33,465 nt of DNA, from NCBI GenBank assembly GCA_905221385.1, contig CAJNCV010000016.1, positions 1-33,465 of the forward strand, written 5' to 3'. The notes beneath the pieces were generated by a model, which was not told the DNA's origin, did not search any database, and saw only the letters and a list, made by a program, of their open reading frames with translations. The DNA is from a bacterium (GTDB taxonomy: Bacteria; Bacillota; Bacilli; Lactobacillales; Streptococcaceae). The translations under genes and the position numbers were made by a program. Position 1 is the first letter of the stretch, and every line of letters begins with the position of its first letter. Positions 16,194 to 25,028 of the stretch are shown piece by piece.

Positions 16194-16244
16194 ATTTGTA
16201 GAAGGGTGTCCGATCTTGTAGCTTTAGCAATAAGATCCAAAATG

Positions 16245-16284
16245 AAAAAAGGGTGGCGGGGATAGATTATCCCTTGTCGCCACC
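16245..16284 (-). terminator. Strong terminator of malXCD, overlapping the malD stop codon
   Basis: On the minus strand GGTGGCG (16284-16278), a bulge of 4, GGGATA, loop ATC, TATCCC, CGCCACC (to 16252), then CTTTTTT. The malD stop TAA (16269-16267) runs into the apical loop. Confidence 0.9.
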
Positions 16285-17109
16285 ACTTGTAAGTCCTGAA
16301 ACAAAGTTCTTTTGTAAGAAGAAGAAGAGTGTACAGATTGGAAGAGCGATGAGGATCGCACCTGCTGAGAAGTAGGCAATCTTCAAGTTCTTCGCATTGT
16401 TGACGAAGGTTTGGAGACCAACGGCAACTGTAAAGTATTCTTTCTCACGAAGCAAGAAACTAGAGAGGATGTAGTCTCCGAAAGGCCCCATGAAGGCCCA
16501 GAGGGCTTGTACCGCAACCATTGGGCGAACAAGAGGGAGGACGATTTGCCAGAAGCGACGGAAGTGTCCTGCACCATCAAGTTTTGCTGATTCATCAAGA
16601 GACATTGGCACGGTATCGAAGTAACCTTTCATGAGCCAAGCATTCATCGGAATACCACCACCAACGTAGAGGAAGATGAGGAACCAGCTATGGTTAAGGG
16701 CGTTCAACATAAGTGCCATAACGAAGAAGGCAGTCAAAGCAGCCATGGTTGGCACCATTTGGATGATCAAGAAGAAGACCAAACTTTGCTTACGAGCCAA
16801 GAAGTTGTAACGGCTGTAAGCATAACCAGCAAGTACGATGATACTTGTTTGAACAACCATGGTAATCAAGGCGATAATCAAGGTATTGAGGTACCAAGTA
16901 CCGTACAAGGTTTCAGTGAAGAGTCCTTTAAAGTTATCAAAATTGAAGTCGATGTTAGTATCTAGTTTAAAGGCTGCGACGTTACCTGCCTTGAAGGCGG
17001 ACATGATGGTAATCAAAAGTGGATAGATAATGACGATTGATAAACCAATCAAGTAGAGGTAAGTGAGGGTTTGAGTCAGTCTACGTTTGAGTTTGATTGA
17101 GTTATTCAT
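16267..17109 (-). CDS. malD: Maltodextrin ABC transporter permease MalD
   Basis: One of two channel subunits of the maltodextrin importer; cytoplasmic membrane. The 280 residues from [20 protein letters not shown] contain six helices and the EAA loop [20 protein letters not shown] that docks the ATPase. The start at 17109 is chosen over the upstream in-frame ATG at 17154 because GGAGG stands 9 nt before it, inside the last codons of malC, and the protein begins at the usual family position. It starts one base after the malC stop, so the two are coupled. No ATPase gene (msmK/malK) is in the window. Confidence 0.94.
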   Translation of the reverse strand: MNNSIKLKRRLTQTLTYLYLIGLSIVIIYPLLITIMSAFKAGNVAAFKLDTNIDFNFDNFKGLFTETLYGTWYLNTLIIALITMVVQTSIIVLAGYAYSRYNFLARKQSLVFFLIIQMVPTMAALTAFFVMALMLNALNHSWFLIFLYVGGGIPMNAWLMKGYFDTVPMSLDESAKLDGAGHFRRFWQIVLPLVRPMVAVQALWAFMGPFGDYILSSFLLREKEYFTVAVGLQTFVNNAKNLKIAYFSAGAILIALPICTLFFFLQKNFVSGLTSGGDKG

Positions 17110-17110
17110 C

Positions 17111-18403
17111 TTAGACGTCCTCCATATCAAATGCGTGTAGTTTCTTGAATGCAATCATAGAGATAGAGATGACAATGATGGAGATAATCAAGGTAACAGC
17201 TGCCGCCATAGAGTATTGAGGAGATGTACCTGTTGTCAAACGGTAAATCCATGAAATCAAGATATCAGTTGAACCGGCTCCACCACCAACGCTACCAGGT
17301 CCTCCACCATTGAAGAGGTACATGATAGAGAAGTTGTTAAAGTTGAAGGTGTATTGGCTGATCAATGTTGGAGCTGCAACAGCCAAGATCATTGGGAAAG
17401 TGATGTTGCGGAATTTTTGCCAAGCATTGGCACCATCGATGTAAGCCGCTTCGTAGAGGTCGTTAGGAATAGACTGCAAGATACCCAAGGTCAAGACGTA
17501 GATGTATGGGAAACCTAGCCAACCTTGCATCATAATCAAGGCAATCTTAGTCCAAGTCGGATCGGTTTTCCAAGGGATAAGAGCCCCATCTAGGAAAGGA
17601 AGGACCTTAGACAAAAGAGGCAAGACTTGGGTGTTGATAGCACCGACACTATCATTAAACATGTTTGAGAATGTCAAGATAGTGATGAAGGCTGGGACAG
17701 CCCAAGGAAGAAGGAAAATAACACCGAAGATACGTTTTCCTTTGATAAATGGTTGATTGGCAACGATTGCTGTAAAGATACCAATGACGATCTGCAAGGT
17801 AGAAGCAGCCAAGGCCCAAATAATGGTCCAAGAAAGAACGGAACCAAAGGCTGAACGGAAGGTGCTCAAACTCCAGATGTTTGTGAAGTTCGTTAAACCA
17901 ACCCAGTCCAACAATTTGTTTGGTGGCAAGTGTTGGAAGTCGTAGTTAGTAAAGGCAATCATCAAGGTTACGATAACAGGGAAGATAATCGCAAATGTCA
18001 TCGCTACATATGATGGGATAATCAAAAGGTATGGGAACCCATTCTCATAAATGCCCTTAAGCATATCCTTGAAGGTACGAGCTACAGGAATACCGTTGTT
18101 GATACGTTTAGCAGTCGTATGTGCATCCTTGATATTAAAGATGTAAAAGAGCAAGTAAACGACAACAAAGATAGAGTGAAAAGCACCACGAATCAGCATG
18201 AACAGTGAATTATCACGACCGGGCTTTTCACCAAGTGTGATCAAATTGCTCAATTCAGGGCTTGCAAGTGTTAGAAAATACAGAACAAATAAAACGGTAA
18301 CACCAAGGAAAATAAACCCTTTAGCTTTTTGTTTGTTATAAATTTGTCCTAAACCAGGAATGATTGACAGCAAGGCTGCTTTGCGAGGCTGTTGTTTTTC
18401 CAT
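17111..18403 (-). CDS. malC: Maltodextrin ABC transporter permease MalC
   Basis: The partner channel subunit. The 430 residues from [20 protein letters not shown] carry an extra N-terminal segment with two or three helices, then a permease core whose EAA loop reads [27 protein letters not shown] stands 6 nt before the ATG at 18403; the longer frame starting at 18445 has no such site. It follows malX after a 124-nt gap that holds a hairpin (18486-18519) and a palindrome (18425-18438), and ends one base before malD. Confidence 0.94.
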   Translation of the reverse strand: MEKQQPRKAALLSIIPGLGQIYNKQKAKGFIFLGVTVLFVLYFLTLASPELSNLITLGEKPGRDNSLFMLIRGAFHSIFVVVYLLFYIFNIKDAHTTAKRINNGIPVARTFKDMLKGIYENGFPYLLIIPSYVAMTFAIIFPVIVTLMIAFTNYDFQHLPPNKLLDWVGLTNFTNIWSLSTFRSAFGSVLSWTIIWALAASTLQIVIGIFTAIVANQPFIKGKRIFGVIFLLPWAVPAFITILTFSNMFNDSVGAINTQVLPLLSKVLPFLDGALIPWKTDPTWTKIALIMMQGWLGFPYIYVLTLGILQSIPNDLYEAAYIDGANAWQKFRNITFPMILAVAAPTLISQYTFNFNNFSIMYLFNGGGPGSVGGGAGSTDILISWIYRLTTGTSPQYSMAAAVTLIISIIVISISMIAFKKLHAFDMEDV

Positions 18404-18424
18404 GATTACTCCTTTCATAGGATG

Positions 18425-18438
18425 CGAGTTTAAACTCG
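18425..18438. repeat. Perfect 14-bp palindrome in the malC leader
   Basis: CGAGTTTAAACTCG, 21 bp upstream of the malC start codon and close to its ribosome-binding site. It could be a protein site or a small RNA hairpin; nothing links it to a known regulator. Confidence 0.55.
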
Positions 18439-18485
18439 GATTCAATCGTAAGATACGTACATCTGATAAGAGGCATATCTATAAA

Positions 18486-18519
18486 TTCAAAGGGGGATTT
18501 TGCTTCCACCCCCCTTGAA
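18486..18519 (-). terminator. Hairpin between malX and malC, partial terminator or mRNA stabiliser
   Basis: On the minus strand TTCAAGGGG (18519-18511) pairs with the CCCCCTTTGAA arm (18496-18486), with small bulges, around a loop of about 13 nt. Only TTTATAG follows, so it likely lets part of the transcripts through. Such hairpins are usual after binding-protein genes that need more product than the permeases. Confidence 0.65.
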
Positions 18520-18527
18520 CAAATTTT

Positions 18528-19799
18528 TTATTCACCAAATTTTTGTTTGATTGTTTCTTTGATCAATGTTACAGCATCGTTAGCAGCTGTTTTCGCATCT
18601 TTCGTACCACTTACAGCATCAAAGAGCATAGTTTTCGCTGGATCCCAAACTGCAGACATTTGAGAGATGTTTGGCAATGGTTGAGCGTTCTTGAACTGTT
18701 TGATAACAGCTGTAGTCAACTCATCGTTTTTGCCTTCAGCATAAGTACGAGCCTCAGTGTTAGCTGGAATTTCGTTAGTTTTATCGTATAATACTTTTTG
18801 TTGTTCAGTTGAAACAAGGAAGTCTACAAATTTTTGAGAAGCTTCAAGGTTCTTAGTGGCTTGAGGAATGACCCAAGCTTTACCACCACCGAAGGCAGCA
18901 TATTCTTTTCCGTTTGGAAGAGTTGGGATCGTTGCAACACCGTAGTTTACTTTAGCGTCTTTGAAGGCTTGAGCTTTCCAAGGTCCGTCGATGATAGCAG
19001 CTGTTTTACCTTCTTGGAATTGAGTTTGAATCAAGTTACCAGCACCTTCAGTATCTTGCATACCTTTAGGCCATTTGTCATACCAAGATTTAGCGTAGTT
19101 GATACCTGCGATAGAACCGTCGTTTGCAAGACCGATGTCTTTAGGATCTTTACCATTTTGACCGAATACGTAAGCACCGTTACCAGCAAGAAGTCCGTAT
19201 GCGTAGTAGAAGTTTGTCCAGTCAGCTAGGAAGGCAGTAGTTTTGCCATCTTCTCCAGCAAAGGCATATTTGCTGTCTTTAGCAAGGTTTTCTAAGTCAG
19301 CAAAAGTTTTTGGAGCTTCTTTTATCAAGTCTTTGTTGTAGTACATAACGAGTGACTCGATAACGGCAGGAGCACCGTAAACTTTACCATCAGCAGCCGT
19401 TACAAGAGATTTAGTTGTGTCGTCTGTTTTAGCACCATCGCTCAATTTCACTTCTGAAAGTTGTCCGTCAGAACCAAGGCTACCTACACGGTCGTATGGT
19501 GCCATCATAACATCGGGGACATTACCAGATTGGTTGTCAAGGGAAAGTTTATCAAGACCTCCTAGAGCATCACCAGTTTTAAGAGTAACTTTTACTCCAG
19601 ATTCTTTTTCATAAGCTTTAGCAACCTCTTCAATATAGCTCTTATAACCCTCGTCTACATATACAGTGAGTTCTTTGGCTTCAGATGAACCAGTATCAGC
19701 AGCTTTGTCAGCAGATTTGCTTCCGCAAGCTACCAAAAGCAAGCTAGCAAGAGTAGCAGTTCCGAGCACAGCAGCGCTCTTCATGAATTTAGATGACAT
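18528..19799 (-). CDS. malX: Maltodextrin-binding lipoprotein MalX
   Basis: Extracellular solute-binding protein that captures maltose and longer maltodextrins for MalC-MalD. The 423 residues begin with a lipoprotein signal: basic start, hydrophobic segment and lipobox LVAC with Cys25 as the lipid anchor. A short Ser/Ala/Asp-rich linker precedes a family 1 binding-protein fold (ELTVYVDEGYKSYIEEVAKA, later AAFGGGKAWVIPQ). AGGAGG stands before the ATG. It leads the malXCD operon behind a promoter with a MalR operator and a cre-like site. Confidence 0.95.
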   Translation of the reverse strand: MSSKFMKSAAVLGTATLASLLLVACGSKSADKAADTGSSEAKELTVYVDEGYKSYIEEVAKAYEKESGVKVTLKTGDALGGLDKLSLDNQSGNVPDVMMAPYDRVGSLGSDGQLSEVKLSDGAKTDDTTKSLVTAADGKVYGAPAVIESLVMYYNKDLIKEAPKTFADLENLAKDSKYAFAGEDGKTTAFLADWTNFYYAYGLLAGNGAYVFGQNGKDPKDIGLANDGSIAGINYAKSWYDKWPKGMQDTEGAGNLIQTQFQEGKTAAIIDGPWKAQAFKDAKVNYGVATIPTLPNGKEYAAFGGGKAWVIPQATKNLEASQKFVDFLVSTEQQKVLYDKTNEIPANTEARTYAEGKNDELTTAVIKQFKNAQPLPNISQMSAVWDPAKTMLFDAVSGTKDAKTAANDAVTLIKETIKQKFGE

Positions 19800-19844
19800 A
19801 GTGTATTCCTCCTAAAGAATAACAAAAATAATTTAATGAGAAAA

Positions 19845-19858
19845 CGCAAACGTTTTCT
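19845..19858. promoter_or_regulatory. MalR operator at the malX promoter
   Basis: CGCAAACGTTTTCT has the left half and centre of the perfect malM operator (CGCAAACGTTTGCG), 11 of 14 matching. It lies 12 bp downstream of the malX -10 on the minus strand, over the start of transcription, where a repressor blocks initiation. Confidence 0.75.
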
Positions 19859-19869
19859 TTTATGTGCCT

Positions 19870-19898
19870 AGTATAGCACAAACGGAAAACGGTTGCAA
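19870..19898 (-). promoter_or_regulatory. malX promoter with an overlapping cre-like site
   Basis: On the minus strand TTGCAA (19898-19893), a 17-nt spacer ending TGC, and TATACT (19875-19870). The stretch TTGCAACCGTTTTCC (19898-19884) matches the cre consensus WTGAAARCGYTTTCW at 12 of 15 positions, so CcpA repression by overlap with the -35 is plausible. Confidence 0.75.
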
Positions 19899-20170
19899 GT
19901 GTTTTTAGAAAAAATTTTAAAAAATTTTTAAGGTTTCGAAATTGAGAAATTGCCTCTAATAGGAAGAAAGTTCCCTAAATACTGATTTTCTTATTTTGTG
20001 AGAGTTATAGGGAAACGATTGCGTAAATTCAGCTCGATTTTTCAGAAAAGATAGCAAATTTTAATGACAGACTATCTTAAATCAGAGAATATTTAAAAAA
20101 TTTTTCGCTCATTTCATAAAATATCAGTGGGAACAAGCTTTGTTTGATTAAAATAATTCAAAAAATTTTT
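19899..20170. other. AT-rich spacer between the divergent mal promoters with a third MalR-like site
   Basis: No gene is seen here. It contains A-tract/T-tract runs at about 19911-19931, 20095-20105 and 20157-20172 that may curve the DNA. GGGAAACGATTGCG (20010-20023), read on the other strand, matches the malM operator at 11 of 14 positions. Confidence 0.5.
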
Positions 20171-20208
20171 TTAAAACGCTTGCATTTGTCTTTGAAATAC
20201 GCTATACT
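20171..20208 (+). promoter_or_regulatory. malM promoter with an overlapping cre-like site
   Basis: TTGCAT (20180-20185), a 17-nt spacer and TATACT (20203-20208). TTAAAACGCTTGCA (20171-20184) matches the cre core TGAAARCGYTTTCA at 12 of 14 and covers the -35 box. Confidence 0.78.
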
Positions 20209-20216
20209 TAATTTAA

Positions 20217-20230
20217 CGCAAACGTTTGCG
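20217..20230. promoter_or_regulatory. MalR operator at the malM promoter, perfect palindrome
   Basis: CGCAAACGTTTGCG, a perfect 14-bp palindrome of LacI-family type, 8 bp downstream of the -10 box and over the start of transcription. It agrees with the MalR site known from pneumococcus. Confidence 0.88.
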
Positions 20231-20274
20231 CCTTGATTGCGCGACGTTTTATAACAAACACATGAGGTGCAATT

Positions 20275-21792
20275 ATGAAGAAACGTCAAAGTGGTGTGTT
20301 GATGCACATCTCTTCTCTACCAGGAGCATATGGGATTGGATCATTTGGCCAGACTGCCTATGATTTCGTTGATTTCTTGGTGCGTACGAAGCAACGTTAC
20401 TGGCAAATCCTCCCTCTTGGGACAACAAGCTATGGAGATTCTCCATATCAATCATTCTCAGCCTTTGCTGGAAATACGCATTTTATCGACCTTGATATCT
20501 TGGTAGAGCAAGGTTTGCTCGAAGCTAGTGACCTTGAAGGTGTTGACTTTGGTAGCGATGCATCTGAAGTTGACTATGCGAAGATTTATTATGCACGTCG
20601 TCCACTTTTAGAAAAAGCAGTGAAACGCTTCTTGGAAGTGGGTGATGTCAAAGATTTTGAGAAGTTTGCTCAAGACAACCAATCATGGCTTGAACTCTTC
20701 GCAGAGTACATGGCGATTAAAGAGCATTTTGACAATCTTGCTTGGACAGAATGGCCAGATGAAGATGCTCGTGCGCGTAAAGCCTCAGCACTTGAAAGCT
20801 ACCGTGAGAAATTGGCAGACAAGTTGGTTTACCACCGTGTGACTCAATATTTCTTCTTCCAACAATGGTTGAAATTGAAAGCCTACGCTAACGACAACCA
20901 CATCGAAATCGTTGGGGACATGCCTATCTATGTAGCGGAAGATTCAAGTGACATGTGGGCAAATCCACACCTCTTCAAGACAGATGCCAATGGTAAAGCA
21001 ACTTGCATCGCAGGATGCCCACCAGATGAGTTTTCTGCCACTGGTCAGCTTTGGGGGAACCCAATCTATGACTGGGAAGCAATGGACAAAGACGGTTACA
21101 AATGGTGGATTGAACGCTTGCGTGAAAGCTTCAAAATCTACGATATCGTTCGTATCGACCACTTCCGTGGTTTCGAATCTTACTGGGAAATTCCTGCTGG
21201 TTCCGATACAGCAGCACCTGGTAAATGGGTGAAAGGCCCAGGGTATAAACTCTTCGCAGCCGTTAAGGAAGAGCTTGGTGAGCTAAACATCATCGCAGAA
21301 GACCTTGGTTTCATGACAGATGAAGTCATCGAGTTGCGTGAACGCACTGGCTTCCCAGGAATGAAGATTCTTCAATTCGCCTTCAACCCAGAAGACGAAA
21401 GTATCGATAGCCCACACTTGGCACCTGTCAACTCTGTTATGTACACAGGAACACACGATAACAATACAGTCCTTGGTTGGTACCGTAATGAGATCGACGA
21501 TCCAACTCGTGAATACATGGCTCGTTACACGAACCGTAAAGAGTATGAAACAGTGCCACACGCAATGCTTCGCACAGTATTTTCATCTGTTAGCTTCATG
21601 GCTATTGCAACCATGCAAGACTTGTTAGAACTAGATGAGTCAGCTCGTATGAACTTCCCATCTACTCTTGGCGGAAACTGGTCATGGCGTATGACAGCAG
21701 ATCAACTCACACCAGCTGTTGAAGAAACTTTGCTTGACTTGACTACAATTTATCGCCGAATCAATGAAAATTTGGTAGAATTAAAGAAATAA
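20275..21792 (+). CDS. malM: 4-alpha-glucanotransferase (amylomaltase)
   Basis: Disproportionates maltodextrins in the cytoplasm, releasing glucose and longer chains for MalP. The 505 residues are a GH77 TIM barrel of full length (the gene is called malQ in many species). Expected catalytic residues fall at Asp295 (VRIDHFRGF, nucleophile), Glu342 (IIAEDLGF, acid/base) and Asp395 (GTHDNNT), almost the same numbers as in Thermus amylomaltase. GAGGTG lies before the ATG. It heads the malM-malP operon, divergent from malXCD, under a MalR operator. Confidence 0.96.
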   Translation: MKKRQSGVLMHISSLPGAYGIGSFGQTAYDFVDFLVRTKQRYWQILPLGTTSYGDSPYQSFSAFAGNTHFIDLDILVEQGLLEASDLEGVDFGSDASEVDYAKIYYARRPLLEKAVKRFLEVGDVKDFEKFAQDNQSWLELFAEYMAIKEHFDNLAWTEWPDEDARARKASALESYREKLADKLVYHRVTQYFFFQQWLKLKAYANDNHIEIVGDMPIYVAEDSSDMWANPHLFKTDANGKATCIAGCPPDEFSATGQLWGNPIYDWEAMDKDGYKWWIERLRESFKIYDIVRIDHFRGFESYWEIPAGSDTAAPGKWVKGPGYKLFAAVKEELGELNIIAEDLGFMTDEVIELRERTGFPGMKILQFAFNPEDESIDSPHLAPVNSVMYTGTHDNNTVLGWYRNEIDDPTREYMARYTNRKEYETVPHAMLRTVFSSVSFMAIATMQDLLELDESARMNFPSTLGGNWSWRMTADQLTPAVEETLLDLTTIYRRINENLVELKK

Positions 21793-21816
21793 GACAATAT
21801 CAGGAGACACATAAAC

Positions 21817-24075
21817 ATGTTACCATTAAACGAATTTGTACAAAAACGTTACAATAAAACCATTGCAGAATGTAGCAATGAAGAACTTTACCTTGCTCTT
21901 CTCAACTACAGCAAGCTTGCTAGCAGCCAAAAACCAGTGAATACTGGTAAGAAAAAAGTTTACTACATCTCAGCTGAGTTCTTGATCGGTAAACTCTTGT
22001 CAAACAACTTGATTAACCTTGGCCTTTACGACGATGTGAAAAAGGAACTTGCAGCTGCAGGTAAAGAGTTGATCGAAATCGAAGAAGTAGAATTGGAACC
22101 ATCACTTGGTAACGGTGGTTTGGGACGTTTGGCAGCCTGCTTTATCGACTCAATCGCTACACTTGGTTTGAATGGTGATGGTGTTGGTTTGAACTACCAC
22201 TTCGGTCTTTTCCAACAAGTTCTTAAAAACAACCAACAAGAAACAATTCCTAACGCTTGGTTGACAGAGCAAAACTGGTTGGTTCGCTCAAGTCGTAGCT
22301 ACCAAGTGCCATTTGCACACTTCACATTGACATCTACTCTTTACGATATCGATGTACCTGGTTACAAGACAGCTACTAAAAACCGCTTGCGTTTGTTTGA
22401 CCTGGATTCAGTTGATTCTTCCATCATCAAAGAGGGAATCGAATTTGACAAGACAGATATCGCTCGCAACTTGACTCTTTTCCTTTACCCAGACGACAGC
22501 GATAAGCAAGGTGAATTGCTCCGTATCTTCCAACAATACTTCATGGTTTCAAACGGTGCGCAATTGATCATCGACGAAGCAATCGAAAAAGGAAGCAACT
22601 TGCATGACCTTGCGGACTACGCAGTTGTACAAATCAACGATACTCACCCATCAATGGTGATCCCTGAATTGATCCGTCTCTTGATTGCGCGTGGTATCGA
22701 ACTTGATGAAGCAATCTCAATCGTACGTAGCATGACTGCCTACACTAACCACACAATCCTTGCTGAAGCCCTTGAAAAATGGCCTCTTGAATTCTTGGAA
22801 GAAGTGGTTCCTCACTTGGTACCAATCATCAAAGAATTGGACCGCCGTGTGAAAGCAGAATACAAAGATCCAGATGTTCAAATCATCGACGAGAGCGGCC
22901 GTGTTCACATGGCTCACATGGATATCCACTACGGATACAGCGTAAACGGGGTTGCAGCTCTTCACACTGAAATCTTGAAGAACTCAGAGTTGAAAGCTTT
23001 CTACGACATCTATCCAGAAAAATTCAACAACAAAACAAACGGTATCACTTTCCGTCGTTGGCTCATGCATGCTAACCCAAGCTTGTCTCACTACTTGGAT
23101 GAGATTATTGGCCGTGGTTGGCACCATGAAGCAGATGAGCTTGAAAAACTCTTGTCATACGAAGACAAGGCTGCTGTCAAAGAAAAATTGGAAAGCATCA
23201 AGGCTCACAACAAACGTAAATTGGCTCGTCACTTGAAAGAACATCAAGGTGTGGATATCAATACAAACTCTATCTTTGATATCCAAATCAAACGTCTTCA
23301 CGAGTACAAACGTCAACAAATGAACGCTTTGTACGTGATTCATAAATACCTTGATATCAAGGCTGGGAATATCCCTGCTCGTCCAATCACGGTCTTCTTT
23401 GGTGGTAAAGCAGCTCCTGCCTACACAATCGCTCAAGACATCATTCACTTGATCCTTTGCTTATCAGAAGTGATTGCAAACGATCCAGAAGTAGCTCCAC
23501 ACTTGCAAGTCGTAATGGTTGAAAACTACAACGTTACTGCAGCAAGCTTCCTTATCCCAGCATGTGACATCTCAGAACAAATCTCACTTGCTTCTAAAGA
23601 AGCTTCAGGTACTGGTAACATGAAATTCATGTTGAACGGAGCTTTGACTCTTGGTACTATGGACGGAGCTAACGTGGAAATCGCTGAGTTGGTTGGCGAT
23701 GAAAACATCTACATCTTCGGTGAAGATTCAGAAACTGTTATCGACCTTTACGCAAAAGCAGCTTACAAATCAAGCGAATTCTACGCTCGTGAAGCTATCA
23801 AACCATTGGTTGACTTCATCGTGAGTGATGCTGTTCTTGCAGTAGGTAAGAAAGAACGCTTGGAACGTCTTTACAACGAATTGATCAACAAAGACTGGTT
23901 CATGACTCTCCTTGACTTGGAAGACTACATCAAAGTCAAAGAGCAAATGCTTGCTGACTACGAAGACCGTGACGCATGGTTGGATAAAGTCATCGTTAAC
24001 ATTGCCAAAGCAGGATTCTTCTCATCTGACCGTACAATCGCTCAGTATAACGAAGATATCTGGCACTTGAACTAA
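21817..24075 (+). CDS. malP: Maltodextrin (glycogen family) phosphorylase
   Basis: Phosphorolyses alpha-1,4-glucans to glucose-1-phosphate in the cytoplasm. The 752 residues are typical for bacterial GT35 enzymes, which lack the long allosteric N-terminus of animal forms. [17 protein letters not shown] (96-112) is the glucan phosphorylase signature near the start, and the PLP lysine is Lys603 in [23 protein letters not shown] stands 11 nt before the ATG. It lies 24 bp after malM on the same transcript and is followed by a terminator. Codon use is strongly biased, which suggests high expression. Confidence 0.96.
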   Translation: MLPLNEFVQKRYNKTIAECSNEELYLALLNYSKLASSQKPVNTGKKKVYYISAEFLIGKLLSNNLINLGLYDDVKKELAAAGKELIEIEEVELEPSLGNGGLGRLAACFIDSIATLGLNGDGVGLNYHFGLFQQVLKNNQQETIPNAWLTEQNWLVRSSRSYQVPFAHFTLTSTLYDIDVPGYKTATKNRLRLFDLDSVDSSIIKEGIEFDKTDIARNLTLFLYPDDSDKQGELLRIFQQYFMVSNGAQLIIDEAIEKGSNLHDLADYAVVQINDTHPSMVIPELIRLLIARGIELDEAISIVRSMTAYTNHTILAEALEKWPLEFLEEVVPHLVPIIKELDRRVKAEYKDPDVQIIDESGRVHMAHMDIHYGYSVNGVAALHTEILKNSELKAFYDIYPEKFNNKTNGITFRRWLMHANPSLSHYLDEIIGRGWHHEADELEKLLSYEDKAAVKEKLESIKAHNKRKLARHLKEHQGVDINTNSIFDIQIKRLHEYKRQQMNALYVIHKYLDIKAGNIPARPITVFFGGKAAPAYTIAQDIIHLILCLSEVIANDPEVAPHLQVVMVENYNVTAASFLIPACDISEQISLASKEASGTGNMKFMLNGALTLGTMDGANVEIAELVGDENIYIFGEDSETVIDLYAKAAYKSSEFYAREAIKPLVDFIVSDAVLAVGKKERLERLYNELINKDWFMTLLDLEDYIKVKEQMLADYEDRDAWLDKVIVNIAKAGFFSSDRTIAQYNEDIWHLN

Positions 24076-24090
24076 GAATTACATAATTTA

Positions 24091-24118
24091 AACCCGTACC
24101 TTGAAGGTGCGGGTTTTG
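24091..24118 (+). terminator. Terminator of malM-malP
   Basis: AACCCGTACC (24091-24100) pairs with GGTGCGGGTT (24106-24115, one G-U) around TTGAA, then TTGTCTT. The minus strand shows a T-poor tail, so it works mainly rightward. Confidence 0.85.
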
Positions 24119-24137
24119 TCTTATCTGAAAGTTTTAT

Positions 24138-24974
24138 TTACAATGCTTTCCCAAACAGAATCTCTGCTTCGATGGTAATCTCTGTCAGTTGGCTCCAGTC
24201 AATCTTAGTATGGTCAACGTGAAAGAGTAAGGGTGTCATGGCAAGCAGAGCTTGGCGTTGCTCAGCCGAGATAGGTTTTGTTAAGGAAGCAATCTGACGA
24301 GATTGGATACGGAAATGTTCCTTGATATCTTGGTTGGAATAATCCTTCTTTGTCAGCTGGTCCTGCGCCATTTGGCGGATTTCTTTGAGGTGGTTTTCAG
24401 TTGGGATGACCTTGATCAAGATGCCATTTTTGGATAAAACGCGGCGAAATTCTCCATAATTAGCAGGGGAGAAGATATCAAGCAGAATATCCATGCTGGT
24501 GTCTTTTATAGGAAGGCGAGCCAGGTCACCAACAAACCAGTTGACTGCCCAGTTGGGTTCGCTCTTGGCAGCGATTTGAACAGAATCTTTGGAAATATCA
24601 AAGGCGTAAAAGGTTTTGTCAGAGTGTGTTTCTTGGAGTTTGCGAGAGTAGAATCCTTCGCCACAACCGATATCCAAGATAGTTTTGGCAGTTTCTAATC
24701 TTGCAAGCAGGTCTGAGATGGTTTCTAAGATAGTCTGATAAAAGCCAGCCTCAAGTATTTGCTGGCGGTTCTGGAAGTTTTCCTTGTCGTAGTTGGCAGA
24801 TTGCTTGATTTGAGGTGACAGATTGACATAGCCGAATTTTGCCAAGTCAAAAGAATGGCGATTGCTACACTTGAGACTGCTCTCTACTAAAGTTAGGTTT
24901 TCTTGGCAGATGGGGCAGGCAAAAGCATTGGCAGAAGCAAAACGCTGGAGTTTGGGTTTGAGATTTGTATTCAT
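24138..24974 (-). CDS. rlmA: 23S rRNA (guanine-N1)-methyltransferase, RlmA(II)/TlrB type
   Basis: SAM-dependent methylation of a guanine in 23S hairpin 35 (G748 in the Gram-positive form). In pneumococcus this mark affects telithromycin and tylosin response. The 278 residues begin with a zinc finger Cys20-x2-Cys23-x12-Cys36-x3-His40 (FACPICQENL to CSNRHSFD). Next comes the SAM motif ILDIGCGEGFYSRKL and the NYGEFRRVLSKNGILIKVIP segment. The ATG at 24974 has no Shine-Dalgarno sequence and sits 6 nt after a -10 box, so the mRNA may be leaderless. No other in-frame start gives the zinc finger. It follows tyrS, past that gene's terminator. Confidence 0.9.
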   Translation of the reverse strand: MNTNLKPKLQRFASANAFACPICQENLTLVESSLKCSNRHSFDLAKFGYVNLSPQIKQSANYDKENFQNRQQILEAGFYQTILETISDLLARLETAKTILDIGCGEGFYSRKLQETHSDKTFYAFDISKDSVQIAAKSEPNWAVNWFVGDLARLPIKDTSMDILLDIFSPANYGEFRRVLSKNGILIKVIPTENHLKEIRQMAQDQLTKKDYSNQDIKEHFRIQSRQIASLTKPISAEQRQALLAMTPLLFHVDHTKIDWSQLTEITIEAEILFGKAL

Positions 24975-24980
24975 AGTTTT

Positions 24981-25009
24981 AGTCTAGCAAAAAAAGAACT
25001 GGATGGCAA
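24981..25009 (-). promoter_or_regulatory. rlmA promoter built into the tyrS terminator
   Basis: On the minus strand TTGCCA (25009-25004), exactly 17 nt, and TAGACT (24986-24981) with a TGC extension. The -35 is in the tyrS terminator stem and the T-run is part of the spacer. The seventh base after the -10 is the A of the rlmA start codon. Confidence 0.65.
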
Positions 25010-25020
25010 ATGCCTCCAGT
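24989..25020 (-). terminator. Terminator of tyrS
   Basis: ACTGGAGGC (25020-25012) pairs with GCCATCCAGT (25007-24998, one bulged base), followed by TCTTTTTTT on the minus strand. Confidence 0.85.
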
Positions 25021-25028
25021 CAGCTTTT

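Noticed and set aside
19899..20170. A gene or small RNA in the spacer between malX and malM.
   Set aside because: There is no open frame with a ribosome-binding site and no terminator-like hairpin; only AT tracts and one operator-like site are seen.
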